A DNA stretch of 64,000 nucleotides from Atherix ibis. Its lineage: Eukaryota > Arthropoda > Insecta > Diptera > Athericidae. Shown here one piece after another: positions 48,621-60,749 of this stretch (positions within the stretch are counted from its first letter, which is position 1; each line of letters opens with the position of its first letter). The stretch is taken from contig OY282606.1 of NCBI GenBank assembly GCA_958298945.1, forward strand, positions 29,113,740 through 29,177,739, read 5' to 3'. The notes beneath the pieces were generated by a model. That model was not told the origin of the DNA. It searched no databases and worked only from the letters and a program-made list of their open reading frames with translations. The translations under genes and the position numbers were made by a program.

Positions 48621-50149
48621 ACATCATCTTGCAGGGTAAGTATATTCTGGATATTTTTTCTAGAGAAATTTCGGTGTCTTTAGTTTTATTTAATTTCACT
48701 AATTGTATTTTCTATTTTTAATATTAAAAATAAGACTACCATAGAAAAATAAATTTTGATTACAGATTATACAATAATTAAATTACAAAAAATAATATAA
48801 GCTGAATGCTGCAATATCTACAAATAAATTAAAGCCCTGAAAATCCCACATATGTACTGGACTTTTCAACAAAAAAAAAACTGAATTCAAAATTTTCATC
48901 CATCCTAGCGGCTGTATGAAAATTAATTGTTTTTTCTGTGTCTAGTAGGAAAAGTCATAATTCAGAATTACAGAATGAATAAGAATTCAATTATAAATAA
49001 TATTTTGTAATATTGAATAAGGATTTAAAAAAAATTCTATAAACAATTTTTAAAGAATTCAAAATATTTCTCAAAAATAATTACAATTTATGTTATAAAA
49101 AATATTTTCAAAATTGATCCATTTCATATACAAAATTTCGTATAAAACCTATGTTCATGAATAAAGATTTTATTTTTTTGGTGAATTATTAAAAAAATAT
49201 GTTTAGTCCATGTCCGTCATGTTATAATTTTTTGTTGCCATAATTACGTACAAAAACATAAGGCGCCAATGACAGGAAAATATGTCGAGTATCTGTAGAT
49301 AAATAATAATCCATTTCCCTTTTGAGGAGTCCCTTTTAATTAAGTATTTAGGCGAATAAAAAATAACAGAAGCATGGGGTATCCTTCAAATTGCGGACAC
49401 GTTTTAATATTCATAAAAGGATGTATTTTTTTTTCAAATTATATTTCTTATTTTTTAATTGGAAATTTCTCGATTATTATGTAGATTAATGTGTACATGT
49501 ACTGCCTATTTGATGGAAATTAATCAAGTAGATATCGTTTTTTGGTCAATATTTTTTTTATAAATTATATTTTATAAAGTTGTTATTATTTAAGAAGATT
49601 TTCATTATAATAAATATGACATCAAAGATATTCATAAACATTTTTAATGAAAAGTACTTTGAGAGTAACTTTCTAAATAATTTAATTTGACAATATTAAT
49701 GTTGTAATAATTCTTATCATTTTAATAAAAATATTTACAAATTAATTGCTTATAAAATATATTATTAAAAATATTTTAAGAGTAATTTTATAGAAAAAAA
49801 ATATTCTATTTTCACTAGCCACTGAACAATTTTAATCGTGGGAATTTGAAAATTTTGTTAATATAATTTCCATTAAAATCATAATTTAAATGGCAATCAC
49901 ATTTAGGATGAGTTTATTCTTAAAGGATTATTTTGAAGAAATTTCATGGTTCTAGTTTTAGGTTTGTTGCGTAGGCGATTATTATTAATTCTCAATTCCA
50001 ATCAAAACTTTATACTGGGATCAAATAAGTGGAAAAGATAAAAGGATCATTTTAGATAAAAGGATTTTTATTTTAGATAAAAGGAAATTAATAAGTAAAA
50101 AAAGGATCATTTTTGATGATAAAGTTTAAATTATCGCCAAAATAATCGA
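48620..50149. other. AT-rich spacer
   Basis: Nothing recognised. Confidence 0.6.
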
Positions 50150-50560
50150 ATAAATTGATGAATTTGCGAAAAAGTTCCCAGGATGTCTGGTGTGAAATTT
50201 GCTCTGGAAGTGTCATTGGAACTTATTTCTTTGAAAATAGTCCGACTTTTTTCGACCTGAACTTTTAATATTTTTATCTGGACTATTCAGCAAAACTGTG
50301 CCACAAGCAAAACGGTACAAAAAATTTTGTTTTTATTGCCCCAAAAGGTCCCAGGGCGCTAATTTTTGAGATTTGGTGATGTCATTGTCCTCCAAGGTCA
50401 GGTGATTTGACGCAATCGGAATTTTTCTTGATGTTAACGCAAATAATCCTCAAACTTTAGTGTATTTCAAAGCCAACATCCACAAAGAAATGGCTAAATT
50501 ATAGCCCAAATAATATAATGCAATAATAATTTAATCAAAATCTAAATAGTAAGTATGCTT
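50150..50560 (+). mobile_element. Family B element fragment
   Basis: VWCEICSGSVIGTYFFEN, then a degraded second-Asp region (CHKQNGTKN), and CPPRSGDLTQSEFFL around the third Asp. Many stops. No terminal repeats identified. Confidence 0.7.
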
Positions 50561-52014
50561 TATTTAAATTTTTTTTTTTAAAATCACAAATATCGTTGAC
50601 CCTTAATTTTCATGGATTTACTGAATTTTCGCTATTTATTCATTTTCAACAAATATTAATATATTTTTGGATTTTTTTAAAATTTTATCATATAATTATG
50701 CAAATGTTCGTATACAGGTCATAAGCAGAGGTAAGTTTAAGGTTGTATCGTTTGATTTTGCTATGAAAAATGCTACCTCACAGCATAAAGCGTCGCGATG
50801 CAAATGCTGTCCGATAGATTTATAGCTGCTCGTATTTAAGACGTGCTGTATGCAGCATGTAGCTGACCACAAACGCTGTCTTGAAAAAATGCGTTCATAT
50901 TCGGACCAATATATTTTTAATGTTTATAAACTACCTAATAAATCCTATTAAAATGGGTTAATATATTTTTATTATAGATTATTTTTTTACATTATAGATG
51001 AAAATTTTGGATGATAATAATTATTGATAGATTATCAATAATTATTTTGCGGACGACTTAATAATATTTAATAAGATTTAAGAAAAAAATAATACCAAAA
51101 ATCAATGGTATTATTACCATTAAAGAAATAACTTTATTTGTTTTTTGATAAAATATTTATAAATATGAATTAAATAAATTCGAAATGAAAAGCTCATGAG
51201 TATTTTCAGTTAATAGCATGCATCTACGCAATTTATTTTTGGTGTGGCGGCTAAAACAAAAAGTTGTTTTGGTTGCAGTTCAACCTTGTTACAGTATATC
51301 ATAAAAAATTATCTACTTATAGTAACTTAAAAATTATTGACATACATACGTATATGTTAATTAATTTTAAGAGATTACACCTGTTTTTAATGTAGAAAAT
51401 GCGTGTGATTAGTGCATTGAAAATTATATACACCTACGAATTCAGATACAAGTTTTTCTTCTTTTAAATAAATTATATTTGCCATCGAATCGAATAAATA
51501 AACTCATAGTTATTACGAGAAAATTGTCATTGCCACAAAACTATTTTTGGATAATATTTTTCGAAAATATGTGGTGTTTTTATGTAAAAATAAATAATTT
51601 TCGAAAATTTTACTTATTTTGACTTATTTTAAGATAAACTACTTAATTTTTCGTATAAATATGAAAATTTTTGAATTTCATTTTTAATGTTTTATCTAAA
51701 GAATTCAAGATAAACACGATAAATTAAAATGAAAGAAAAATTGTTGTTTTGATTAGTTAAAAACATTATTTTTAGACTTATTGACGTATTATTTTCTCGT
51801 ATTTGGATTAAAAGTAGAACAGTTTCAAGAGTAGTGGTTAGATGAATGAATATAAGTTTCTGATTGATATTTAAAAAAAAGAGTAATATTTATTTTTCAT
51901 AAATTTTATATTTATATTTACATATGTAGAAAATTGTCCAAAATATTGTATTAATATATTTTTTTTGTATTTATAGAAAGAAATTCATGAAAATGAATTT
52001 TTCTAACATAAATT
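50561..52014. other. AT-rich spacer
   Basis: Nothing recognised. Confidence 0.6.
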
Positions 52015-53060
52015 TTATTCTAAAGAATCTAATGCCTGGAGGCGCTGCGTGGAAGCATTCACTACCGTCTTTGGCGGGGCATCCTGCTTGCTGGTTATCC
52101 GGTTATAAATGAAGAGGTTCAGGATCTTGGTCCACACCAGCGGCGTGTACTGGTCCTGAATGGAATGTAAGAAATTTGGCAACGTCGATGGGATGAGAGT
52201 GTGAATGGCAGATGAACGCACATGTTCATTTCGGATGTGTGCTTTGTGTCTGCGTCTGGATTTTAATTTGGTCTGTTCCTTAGGTATTTACTCACGGGAC
52301 ATGACAGTATGAATGGGTTCATGTACAGGCGTGGGCTGGCTGCGGAGCTCAGATGCCCTTGTGGGGCGGCGGAGGAGAGTGCCAAGCACCTTCTCATTGA
52401 GTGTGACCTGTACGGGGATTTTCGGGACCTAGCTGCATGTGAAATTGTAGTAAATGGTGATAGTGTGGATGTGAGTGGTATATTAGGTATGCGAGAACGA
52501 TATGAATGCTTTAATAGATTTGCCGTGGCACTTTTTAAGAGGAGAGCAAGAATTGTGCGTGAATGAGTGTGTAAATGGCACTCAAGGTGGCTACGACCGG
52601 GTGAAAGACTAAGGTCGATTCCGGTTGTACTTTCAGGTCTTGGCGAACCCGAGCACCTGCCCTGGTTTAGCGGTGACTAGGGATTTACAAGGTTCCTTAC
52701 CATAGCTCGATGAGCGGAGTACAAACCGAAGTACTCTTAAAATAAAAATTGATACTACGGGAATCGGGGTGGCCCATGGTGTTAAAATACACTGTGCCCA
52801 ACAATGGTGAGGCGCCTTAAGCAGCAATGTGGTTACCATAGCTCCATATCGCGGGTACGGTCTCCAGATCGCTGGTGGGAGATACTGGTACTTATCTCGG
52901 GCGCTGTCACTGCTTATGACAGTAGAGGTTTAGATGGATCTCGCCACTAACAGTTGGAGTAATCAGCTTGTAACTGGTTACTGACTATAAACTGTGGTGT
53001 GTTGATTGAGCGTAGCTCAATTCCTATGGAAGTAGGGGACTCGTGGTTTTATGTTTAATG
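52015..53060 (+). mobile_element. R1-like non-LTR retrotransposon, 3' fragment
   Basis: GC-rich island with sharp edges. In one frame: EIWQRRWDESVNGR, stop, THMFISDV, then FLRYLLTGHDSMNGFMYRRG, followed by CPCGAAEESAKHLLIEC, a CxCG..HLLxEC zinc-type end found after the reverse transcriptase of R1/I-group elements. The frame is open from 52309 to the stop at 52564-52566. About 490 bp after it look like a 3' untranslated region. It has two early stops and lacks the reverse transcriptase and endonuclease. Confidence 0.82.
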
Positions 53061-53084
53061 ATAGATAAGTCACGTTAAATAACC

Positions 53085-53580
53085 TAATACTACTGTGGTC
53101 TGGTGTGCATTTTGGTATGAAGGTGCCATTGGCTCGTATTTCTTTGAAAATCAAGCAAGAGAGACCGTAATCGTATAATAAACAACTTTTTTTGATCTGA
53201 AATTAAAATTTTTAATCTGATCTATATATGGGTTCAACAAAACGACACCATAAGCCACACAACACGACAAATTTTTCTTTATCGCACGGTAAGTTCCCAG
53301 GACACCTCATATAAAGATTTGATAATGTCATTTGGCCTCCAAGATCGTAAGATTTGACGTAGTTGAAATTTTCCTTGTAGGACTATGAAAAATATCAGAT
53401 TTACGTAGATAATATTCAAATTTCAAATAATTTAAAAACCAACTACCATCAAGTAATGGCCGAATTACCACCCGAAATGTATGAAAAAATTATCAAAAAT
53501 TACCACAAAAGAATCGAGTCCTTCAAAATGTTTCGTCATATGAATTATGTTATTTTCTATGCATAATAACAGATGGTAAA
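53085..53580 (+). mobile_element. Family B element fragment
   Basis: LVCILV-type reading, then HWLVFL-like, IYIWVQQND around the second Asp, and a trace ending SPSKCFVI. Order and wording parallel 50150 and 30185 (for example GGCCTCCAAGATCGTAAGAT). Heavily mutated. Confidence 0.65.
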
Positions 53581-53588
53581 CAAAATCG

Positions 53589-53699
53589 CAACAATACAAT
53601 ATGCAAAGTATCTATTTTTCTATATGATACAAAAAACCGACACTTTACATATTGTATTGTTGGTTTTTTCTTTGTATGCAAAAAATAGATACTTTGCAT
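53589..53699. repeat. Two interleaved perfect inverted repeats
   Basis: ATGCAAAGTATCTATTTTT (53601-53619) reverses at 53681-53699. AACAATACAATATG (53590-53603) reverses at 53648-53661. The arms overlap, so the two stems are alternatives. Confidence 0.85.
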
Positions 53700-53719
53700 T
53701 ATATATTATATTTTTCATA

Positions 53720-55424
53720 TTGTCTATAAAATTGTAAAATATGTTTTTTTTGTTGAAAAAAAAGGGTCACATAAAATAGCTTATAAATTATAATTTATTA
53801 TTACACTATACAATATTATAATCGTAGTAAATAAATAATCTTACTAGACATTATCAAGTATTACATCATTTCAAATTTTATTACAAATATTTATTATCAT
53901 CATTAATTTATTTATTCGAAATCGCATAATTCATACACAATAAATATTTTTCGAAATAGTTACAAATTCAAAAGTTTGCTTAGTTGACAAAATATTTTAT
54001 TTGAATATCAACTGCTTTTGTTAAAACATATTTATAATTTTCTTTGTTTGTTTGTACGTAAAGTCTCTGAGACAACCGCCAGAGAGCATTTTGTAGCGCC
54101 ACGACCATGAGGTCATTTATGGTGACCATGAGGTCATTTTCATTTCCAGCTCCCTCAATAGAGGTGGTCTATAGTTAGTTGGAGAGGAAAAGTCAAATAT
54201 TGTCAAATTTTTAGAGCATATTTAAATGTTTAAAAAGATTTAAAAGAGATCTTAAAAAAAGGCATTGACACAATAGAGAGAGGTCTATAGAAAAAGAGGT
54301 TTATATAAAATGTTCCTCACGCTGCGAATGAACGTCAGCAGCTACCGACAAGTGCAACTATTTCATCAAAACGCAAGTGCAACTATTTCATCGAACACAA
54401 ACCTAGTACCTCTAGCGCCATTGTTCTAAAAAGGGGGCAAGAATTTATTCCCCTAACCATCAGTTTTTTAATTAAAAATCGTCAATTAAAAAAAAAAATT
54501 ATTTTAACAGAAAGTGTTTAAATGTTTTTATTTTGATATTGAACTATATTTTATGAATGCTATTATTTTTGCATAAATGAATATTATAAATTTGCATAAA
54601 TGAATTTTTTAACTTGAAGTATTATTTTTTTAATATTTTACATGCATTTAAAAAAAAATAGTTGATGTAGGAAATTCTAGCTGAATGAATATAAATAATT
54701 TCCCTTTTATTTATGATGAAAACTCTTCGAATTTTGTATGGGAGGGAAAAAATAAATTATCAAAAAACTCCAAAAGGTGAATAAACAGTTATTATCTTGA
54801 ATATATTTGTATCCCCCATATTTCCATATAAAAAATATAAAGCATGTGTGCAAATATATTCATAATTTTCCAGTTTTTTGACTGGAAAAATCATGAACAT
54901 TTTGCACGTAATTATCAATTCTCGTTGAACCATAAGAAGCGCTAAAGTTCATTAATCGCAATTAAAAATAATTTCTAGACTACAGATCAGAAGAAGATAA
55001 TTCCATCATTCAGATTTTCTATATTTTGTGTATATTTTTCAAATATGTTTTTTATAGGAAATATACTTGTAGTCAGTCTTAAAAGAGAAATAATTTATAT
55101 TATTAAGGAACAAATTTTAAATGTTAAAAATAATTAAAAAAAAAAGAAATAAATTTTTTTTTTGGTATTTTTTAAAATGATAAGCTACAGTTGCGGCCAA
55201 AAGTAATCAGCATCGTACTTGTTACTAAGTTGCTGACAAATAACTGGGGAGCCTTCAAACCTATTTCTTACGAATTCTTTTATAATAATTAATTTTTCGC
55301 ATCTTTTCGGCAACTTCATATGCCAGAAAAATTGTGAAAATCATGCGTTCAATCCTGTGGTGAACACATACACATAGATTATTTGATTTAGCTTTTCTAT
55401 AGCTTTTATTTAAAATGCAAAAAA
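53720..55424. other. AT-rich spacer with small direct repeats
   Basis: GACCATGAGGTCATTT occurs twice (about 54105 and 54125), and AAGTGCAACTATTTCATC twice (about 54350 and 54369). Otherwise nothing recognised. Confidence 0.6.
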
Positions 55425-55500
55425 AAAATAGTTAACGTACTGGACTACCATCCAAGGGGTCGTCGGTTCGAATCCCACTAAGGTAGGGCTCCTACATTTT
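55425..55500 (+). repeat. tRNA-derived SINE or tRNA relic
   Basis: A near-canonical B-box GGTTCGAATCCCAC, preceded by TGGACTACCATCCA, which can form an anticodon-type stem. The A-box side (TAGTTAACGTACTGG) is weak. The sequence after the T arm matches the piece at 26390. Acceptor stem not found. Confidence 0.55.
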
Positions 55501-55979
55501 TTCCGAAAAAGTCCAGTTTTCCTGTCCATTTTAATTTGCTTACCCCGAAATATCCTTTATCGCCAGATGGCATTTATTGTCATGTCGCTTGGAGTAATAT
55601 TACTTGAAATGATAATTTAAAAAAAAAGGTACTTTTCTTTGGCGAACTACCTTTTTCCAAGCCGACGAAAAATCTATATGTGACATATAAAAGAGCAAAT
55701 TGCATGAATCTAGACGTGAAACGGTGAGTAAAAGGGTCACCTCAGAGCGTGGGGACAGAAAATTGATAAGAAACTCTTTGATTTAAAAAAAAAACAGTTA
55801 CATAAAAGTTTTTAATAAAAAATTTCATATGGTAATCGAGATAATAGTTTTTCTTCTCTGAAGGCAGCACGAACTCGCCCAAGTAAATTTTAAGTAGTAA
55901 AAAAACCCTTTCGCAATCGTTTTCAGTAAATTTCGGTGACACCAACTTAAATGGGACTCCACACTATGACTTATTTTAA
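55501..55979. other. Spacer
   Basis: Nothing recognised. Confidence 0.5.
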
Positions 55980-56660
55980 AGAAAATGCAGTTGATTTTTT
56001 TGGCTGGCCTACATAGAATTCGTTGCTGTGTTTGAAAGTTTCAACTGGAATCGCCTTTAGCTACTCGATTAAACTCCTTTGGATGTTATCGACCGCACCA
56101 GAATGACGACCTTTCAAGGGTTTGCTGATCTTGGGGAGTAACCAAAAGTCACATGAATTTAGGTTTGGTGAATAGATGGGCTGGCGAGGTACAGAAAATC
56201 CTTTATTTCCAATAAAAACAACGAGATGTAAAAGGCCGGGTGACAGTGGCCGTTACTATGCTGGAGTATCTACGTGTCTGCAACATCTGACCTAATACGG
56301 ATAACTACTTAATTTTAGAGTTGCATTTATAAAGAATTCCTTAATTTTCCTCAGTTTTCGAATTTGAAGTCCTCCTTAGTGCGATGCGTCTTCCACTTCT
56401 TCTTGGCTCTTCAAAAATGCTTTATGACATCCAAAAACGTATGCTCTTCATAAGGAATATTCGCCATAAACTTGTTTGGGATTTTCGTAATTCAAACTCG
56501 CGGATTCACAAAACTTAACAAAAAATTTGATAGCACATCATGGGCCGAATTTCACCGTTTCATTTTCCGTAACGCACGATAAAACACACAACTTCTGCAG
56601 AGTCGCTGAATTACCGGTCGAAGTTTAAGATGGACTTGGAGAGAAAGTCCATAGTGTTAC
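55980..56660 (-). mobile_element. Mariner family D, internally deleted
   Basis: On the - strand: CAIKFFVKFCESASLNYE, KQVYGEYSL, RAYVFGCHKAFLKSQEEVED (helix-turn-helix domain), then after a deletion IHVTFGYSPR (third-Asp region degraded), and VRSITSKGV-like to LKAIPVETFK at the C-terminus. It has stops, and the first and second Asp blocks are missing. Confidence 0.8.
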
Positions 56661-56679
56661 CAGGTCCATATATATATAC

Positions 56680-57010
56680 GTTGTCAAAAGTAAGTTTTCA
56701 TATTTACTCATAATAATCTATACAACAAATTGATTTGAAATAGTTTTTTTTATACTTATTGGGAGTACAAATGGGAAACCACCGTTTTTTAATAGATGGC
56801 GCCAACAGTAACTGATGGTCGAAAATATCGGATCAGAAAAGTAAGCTTTAGCATCTGTCAACAACTCCTCCCCATTACATTTGTGACTTTTTAGCGGCGT
56901 TATATATTTTTTTGTGCGTGAAAATATCGAAATTTGAGCCAGATAAGCGTTATTTGCGGGAAGTTTTGCTTTTTGCCTTCAATACGTGATGATTTCAACG
57001 TGGAAGAGAA
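56680..57010 (+). mobile_element. Mariner 5' fragment
   Basis: ISKFEPDKRYLREVLLFAFN matches the N-terminal start of mauritiana-type mariners (MSxFVPxKexLREVLLFCF), with ATA in place of the start codon. The left end may be CGTTGTCAAAAGTAAGTT at 56681. The rest of the element is lost. Confidence 0.65.
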
Positions 57011-57838
57011 TAAGCTCCTCTACTCGTAAAGTGTTTTTCAAAGCCCAAGATCTAGAAATACTTAATTACATTAAAGGAACAACGAAAATATATTATTCAT
57101 CAAGAGTGGCATCATCATAAGTAAAGAAATATACCAAAAGCTTATTAGCTGAATGCCCAGGGGGATAGCAGCTTGGTTAAACGAGGTGATGGAGAGAGAA
57201 AGGAGGAAGGGGGGCAACAAAATAAAATTAATCTACAAAATTAACTTCGATTGAATTTAACACTAAAATGTTTATTGATTGTGTCCTTAATAATAGAGAG
57301 GTGATAAGAAACATTTGAAATTTCTTTATTAATGATAATTTGTAGTAATTTAACCCCTTTTTAAGTTCTAACAAATATTTCATGACACGCAATCCTGTTA
57401 GGTGCCATAGAACACGCACGAGAAATTGGGATTTATAAATAATTTGTTAGTAGTCAAATTTAGATGAAATAAATAAATGAATGGAGAAAAAAAAAACTAA
57501 ATATAAAATTATAGCAATTTTTTGCAAATTTTATTTCAAAGGTTACTATACTTATAATGTGAAGAGATATCATTTATAATAAACAATTCTATTCCGTATA
57601 ATTTTATAGTCTAGAAAATTATCAGTTATGCAATAAGCTCTACGTGAGGTCACAAATTATTTTCTCAATTTCTAAATAAATTTAAAATAAAACCAAAAAA
57701 ATTCCTATCGATTATAGTTTTTTCTTCTTCTCAGAAATCATAATTTTTCTTTCCTAACGATTTGATTAATATTTTATAATTTTTTTAATATAACTTTTTA
57801 CTATTAAAATATTTCATTGTAAATTAATAAGTGATATA
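57011..57838. other. Spacer
   Basis: AT-rich, with a purine-rich patch (57165-57225). Nothing recognised. Confidence 0.5.
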
Positions 57839-59440
57839 CAGGGTTATCCATTGAGTGGTTCGGAAAGAATAGCCCTCTCATTTGACAGTTATCAAACATG
57901 TACGTCAGCCAATGTGAGATTTGGTTAGCTTTGCCATATTATATTAAGGTTTGGTTAGCTTTAAAAATAAGCTAATTGGATGCTGGAATAACAGACACTA
58001 GATGCTGATTTTTCGAATGAAATGTTCGTCAGCGTTGAGGCTAACTTCTGGTTCGGTGCACATGTTAATAAGGAAAATTGCTATCATATATTGAGAGATC
58101 TGAAAACCCATAAGTATCTGTGGAGAAGCTATTGTATCCTCTAAAAGTGAATGTTTGGTGTACTTTTGGGTATTTCTTTGAAAATGACGAACAAGAGACC
58201 TTTACCTATGATCGTATGATAATCGATTTGTTTTGGCCTAAACTTGGAGATTTTAATCTAATCCATATGTGGTGTCAATAAAATGGCATTTTTTGACAGC
58301 TCCTACGTGACACGTGACGTGCGTCAAAGTCAGGAGTGCTCAGTCAGCATTACCATTTCATCATGAAAACACTTACACCCGAACAACAATTACAAATTAT
58401 TGAATTTCATTATCAAAATTTGTTCTCTATGCAAAATGTGTTTCCTGCACTTTTACCATTTTATCGTGGTTATAATCGACCTACTGAGCAAGCAATTCAA
58501 ACCATAGTGACAAAATTTTACAGCAACTTTATGCTATTGGACATCAAACCAGCAACCCGTGTGCGGAGAGTCTGTACTCCATCTGTCGCAGTTCACAGCA
58601 ATTGGTGACCCGACTATAAGGAAGGATTTTGGTATGAAAGCGTATAAAAAACAGCTCGTGCAAAAACTGAAGGCGTCGAACGACCTGCCAAAGCGTCGAA
58701 TTTCCGGTAAGTGGGTTTCAGAACAACTTGAGGAAAATCAGTTTTTTTTTACCAAAAGATTGCGTTCAGCGTCGAAGCTCATTTCTGGTTGAATAATTAT
58801 GTGAATAAGCAAAATTGTCGCATTTACTCTGATAAACTACCGCACTCAAAACAAAAACTTCCATTGCAAAACTTCCATTTTCATCCAGAAAAATGCACTG
58901 TTTACACAGCACCTGAAATAATGTATATATTGACGTTTCGGATCGATGAGTTGGCCGCCTAGATCGTGCGGTTTAACGCCTCTAAACTATTTTATATGGG
59001 GCTACGTGAAGTCAATCGTCTATGCCAATAAACCAGCATCACTTGCAGCCCTAGAAGACAACATTACACGTGTTATTAGCTAGGTACCAGCTGAGATGCT
59101 CGAAAAAGTGGTTCAAAATTAGACTTTTACACCTGTTACAATAAATTTTGGCTTTATTACGTAAAAAGTTCCCAGGAAATATTATATCGATATTTGATGA
59201 TGTAAAGATCATGCCATTTGACGCTGTTGGACTTTAGAGAATTTAAAAACCAACCATCCATCAAGAAATGACCGAATAACAGCCCAAAATGCGCGATAAA
59301 ATCATTAAAAATTACCTCCAAAGGTATTGTATATTTCATGCATAATGGCAATGTCCAAACAATATAATAAAATAAGCATTTTATAAAAATTTCAACTTTT
59401 AATGTATTTTAATTAACTTTTCTTTCCGAACTTTACTTTT
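57839..59440 (+). mobile_element. Family B element split by a nested element
   Basis: Left end CAGGGTTATCCATTGAG with GGTTCGGAAAGAATAG follows TA 57837-57838. The reading reaches the second-Asp region (HMWCQ stop NG) at ~58275. It resumes after ~59130 with a KKFPGNII-like stretch and the C-terminal trace. The right end near 59430 retains CTTTCCGAAC. The inner part is a different element. Confidence 0.75.
58290..59130 (+). mobile_element. DD41D-type element, nested, with deletions
   Basis: MKTLTPEQQLQIIEFHYQNL at 58363, then FPALLPFYRGYNRPTEQ, LLDIKPATRVRRV. After a gap come GMKAYKKQLVQKLKASNDLP, FSVEAHFWLNNYVNKQNCRI (first Asp changed to Val), and TVYTA-like. The third-Asp region is degraded (LAA stop IVRFNASKLFYMG). 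Stops and frameshifts throughout. Confidence 0.85.
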
Positions 59441-59468
59441 TAATGTATTTTTATTAAATAACCAAGTA

Positions 59469-60748
59469 ACAGTTCGGCTGAAAAGTTGAAAACCATGACG
59501 TCTAGATGGCGCCTCTTGCAAAAATCTACTTAATTATCACAAAGCCCCATGCTTCAAATAATTCCTGTCAAAATTTGACAGCAATCGCTCGATTGGTTCG
59601 TGAGATATAGCATTTTGAGTGGAGCAACTTTTGTTATTGAAAAAAAAATGGATAAAGACGAATTTCGTGTATTGATAAAGCATTGCTTTTTGATGAAAAA
59701 AAATACAGTAGAAACCAAAGCATGGTTTGACAAACGTTACCTGGACTCTGCTCCAGCTATTTCAACTGTGGAATATTGGTTTCGTCAATTTCGAACTGGT
59801 CGTACGAGCACAGTTGATGCAGAACACAGTGGACGTCCAAAAGAGGTGGTTACGGCAGAAAACATCAAAAAAATCCACAAAATAATTTTAAATGACCGTA
59901 AAGTGAAGTTGAGCGAGATAGCTGAGACTCTGAAGATATCGAAAGAGCGTGTTGGACATATCGTGCATGAATATTTGGGCATGCGAAAGCTGTGAGCAAA
60001 GTGGTTGCCGCGTGGGCTCACTGTGGACCAAAAACAACAACGTGTTGATGATTCTGAGCAGTGTTTGGAGCTGTTCAAGCGCAATAAACCCGAATTTTTG
60101 CGTCGATATGTGACAATGGATGAAACATGGCTCCGTCACCACACTCCAGAGTCCAATCGGCAGTCGGCAGAGTGGAGAGCGAGCGACGAACCGAATCCAA
60201 AGCGTGGAAAGACGCAACAGTCGGCTGGCAAGGTGATGGCGTCTGTATTTTGGGATGCGCATGGTATAATATTCATTGACTATCTCCAGAAGGGACAGAC
60301 GATCAACAGCGACTATTATATAGCGTTATTGGATCGTTTGAAGAAAGAAATCGCTAAGAAACGGCCTCATTTGAAGAAGAAAAAGTGTTGTTTCACCAAG
60401 ACAATGCACCGTGTCACAAGTCGATGAAAACGATGGTCAAACTCAATGAATTGGGCTACGAATTGCTTCCCCATCCACCGTATTCTCCAGATCTGGCCCC
60501 CAGCGACTTTTTCCTGTTTGCAGACCTCAAGAGAATGCTCGCTGGCAAGAAATTTAAGACCGATGATGAAACTGAGGCCTATTTTGAGGCAAAACCGAAA
60601 GAGTACTATAAAAATGGTATCGAAAAGTTGGAAGATCGCTATAATCGCTGTATCGCCCTCGAAGGCATCTATGTTGAATAATAAAAATTAATTTTGCAAA
60701 AAAAAATATTTCTACTGTGTTTCGTTCTAAACTTTTCAGCCGAACTGT
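59469..60748 (+). mobile_element. Nearly intact mariner transposon (1,280 bp)
   Basis: Inverted ends ACAGTTCGGCTGAAAAGTT are flanked by TA at 59467-59468 and 60749-60750. It carries a full-length transposase frame with two lesions. Confidence 0.95.
59648..60681 (+). pseudogene. Mariner transposase, DD34D, one stop and one frameshift
   Basis: It starts MDKDEFRVLIKHCFLMKKNT, with helix-turn-helix motifs (VKLSEIAETLKISKERVGHI). An in-frame TGA at 59993-59995 sits at the conserved KL-x-AKWLPR junction. The frame continues with YVTMDETWLRHHTPES (first Asp) and SVFWDAHGIIFIDYL. A one-base shift in the A run near 60380 puts VLFHQDNAPCHKS (second Asp) and HPPYSPDLAPSDFFLF (third Asp, 34 residues later) in another frame, ending at TAA 60679-60681. 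All three catalytic Asp are intact. Start chosen at 59648 because it gives the normal mariner N-terminus. Confidence 0.95.
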
Positions 60749-60749
60749 T

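Noticed and set aside
52015..52221. 68-codon - strand frame
   Set aside because: Antisense to the R1-like fragment, whose + strand reading matches a known family.
55425..55500. Functional tRNA gene
   Set aside because: T arm has a mismatch, the A-box is weak and no acceptor stem is found. Better explained as a SINE or relic.
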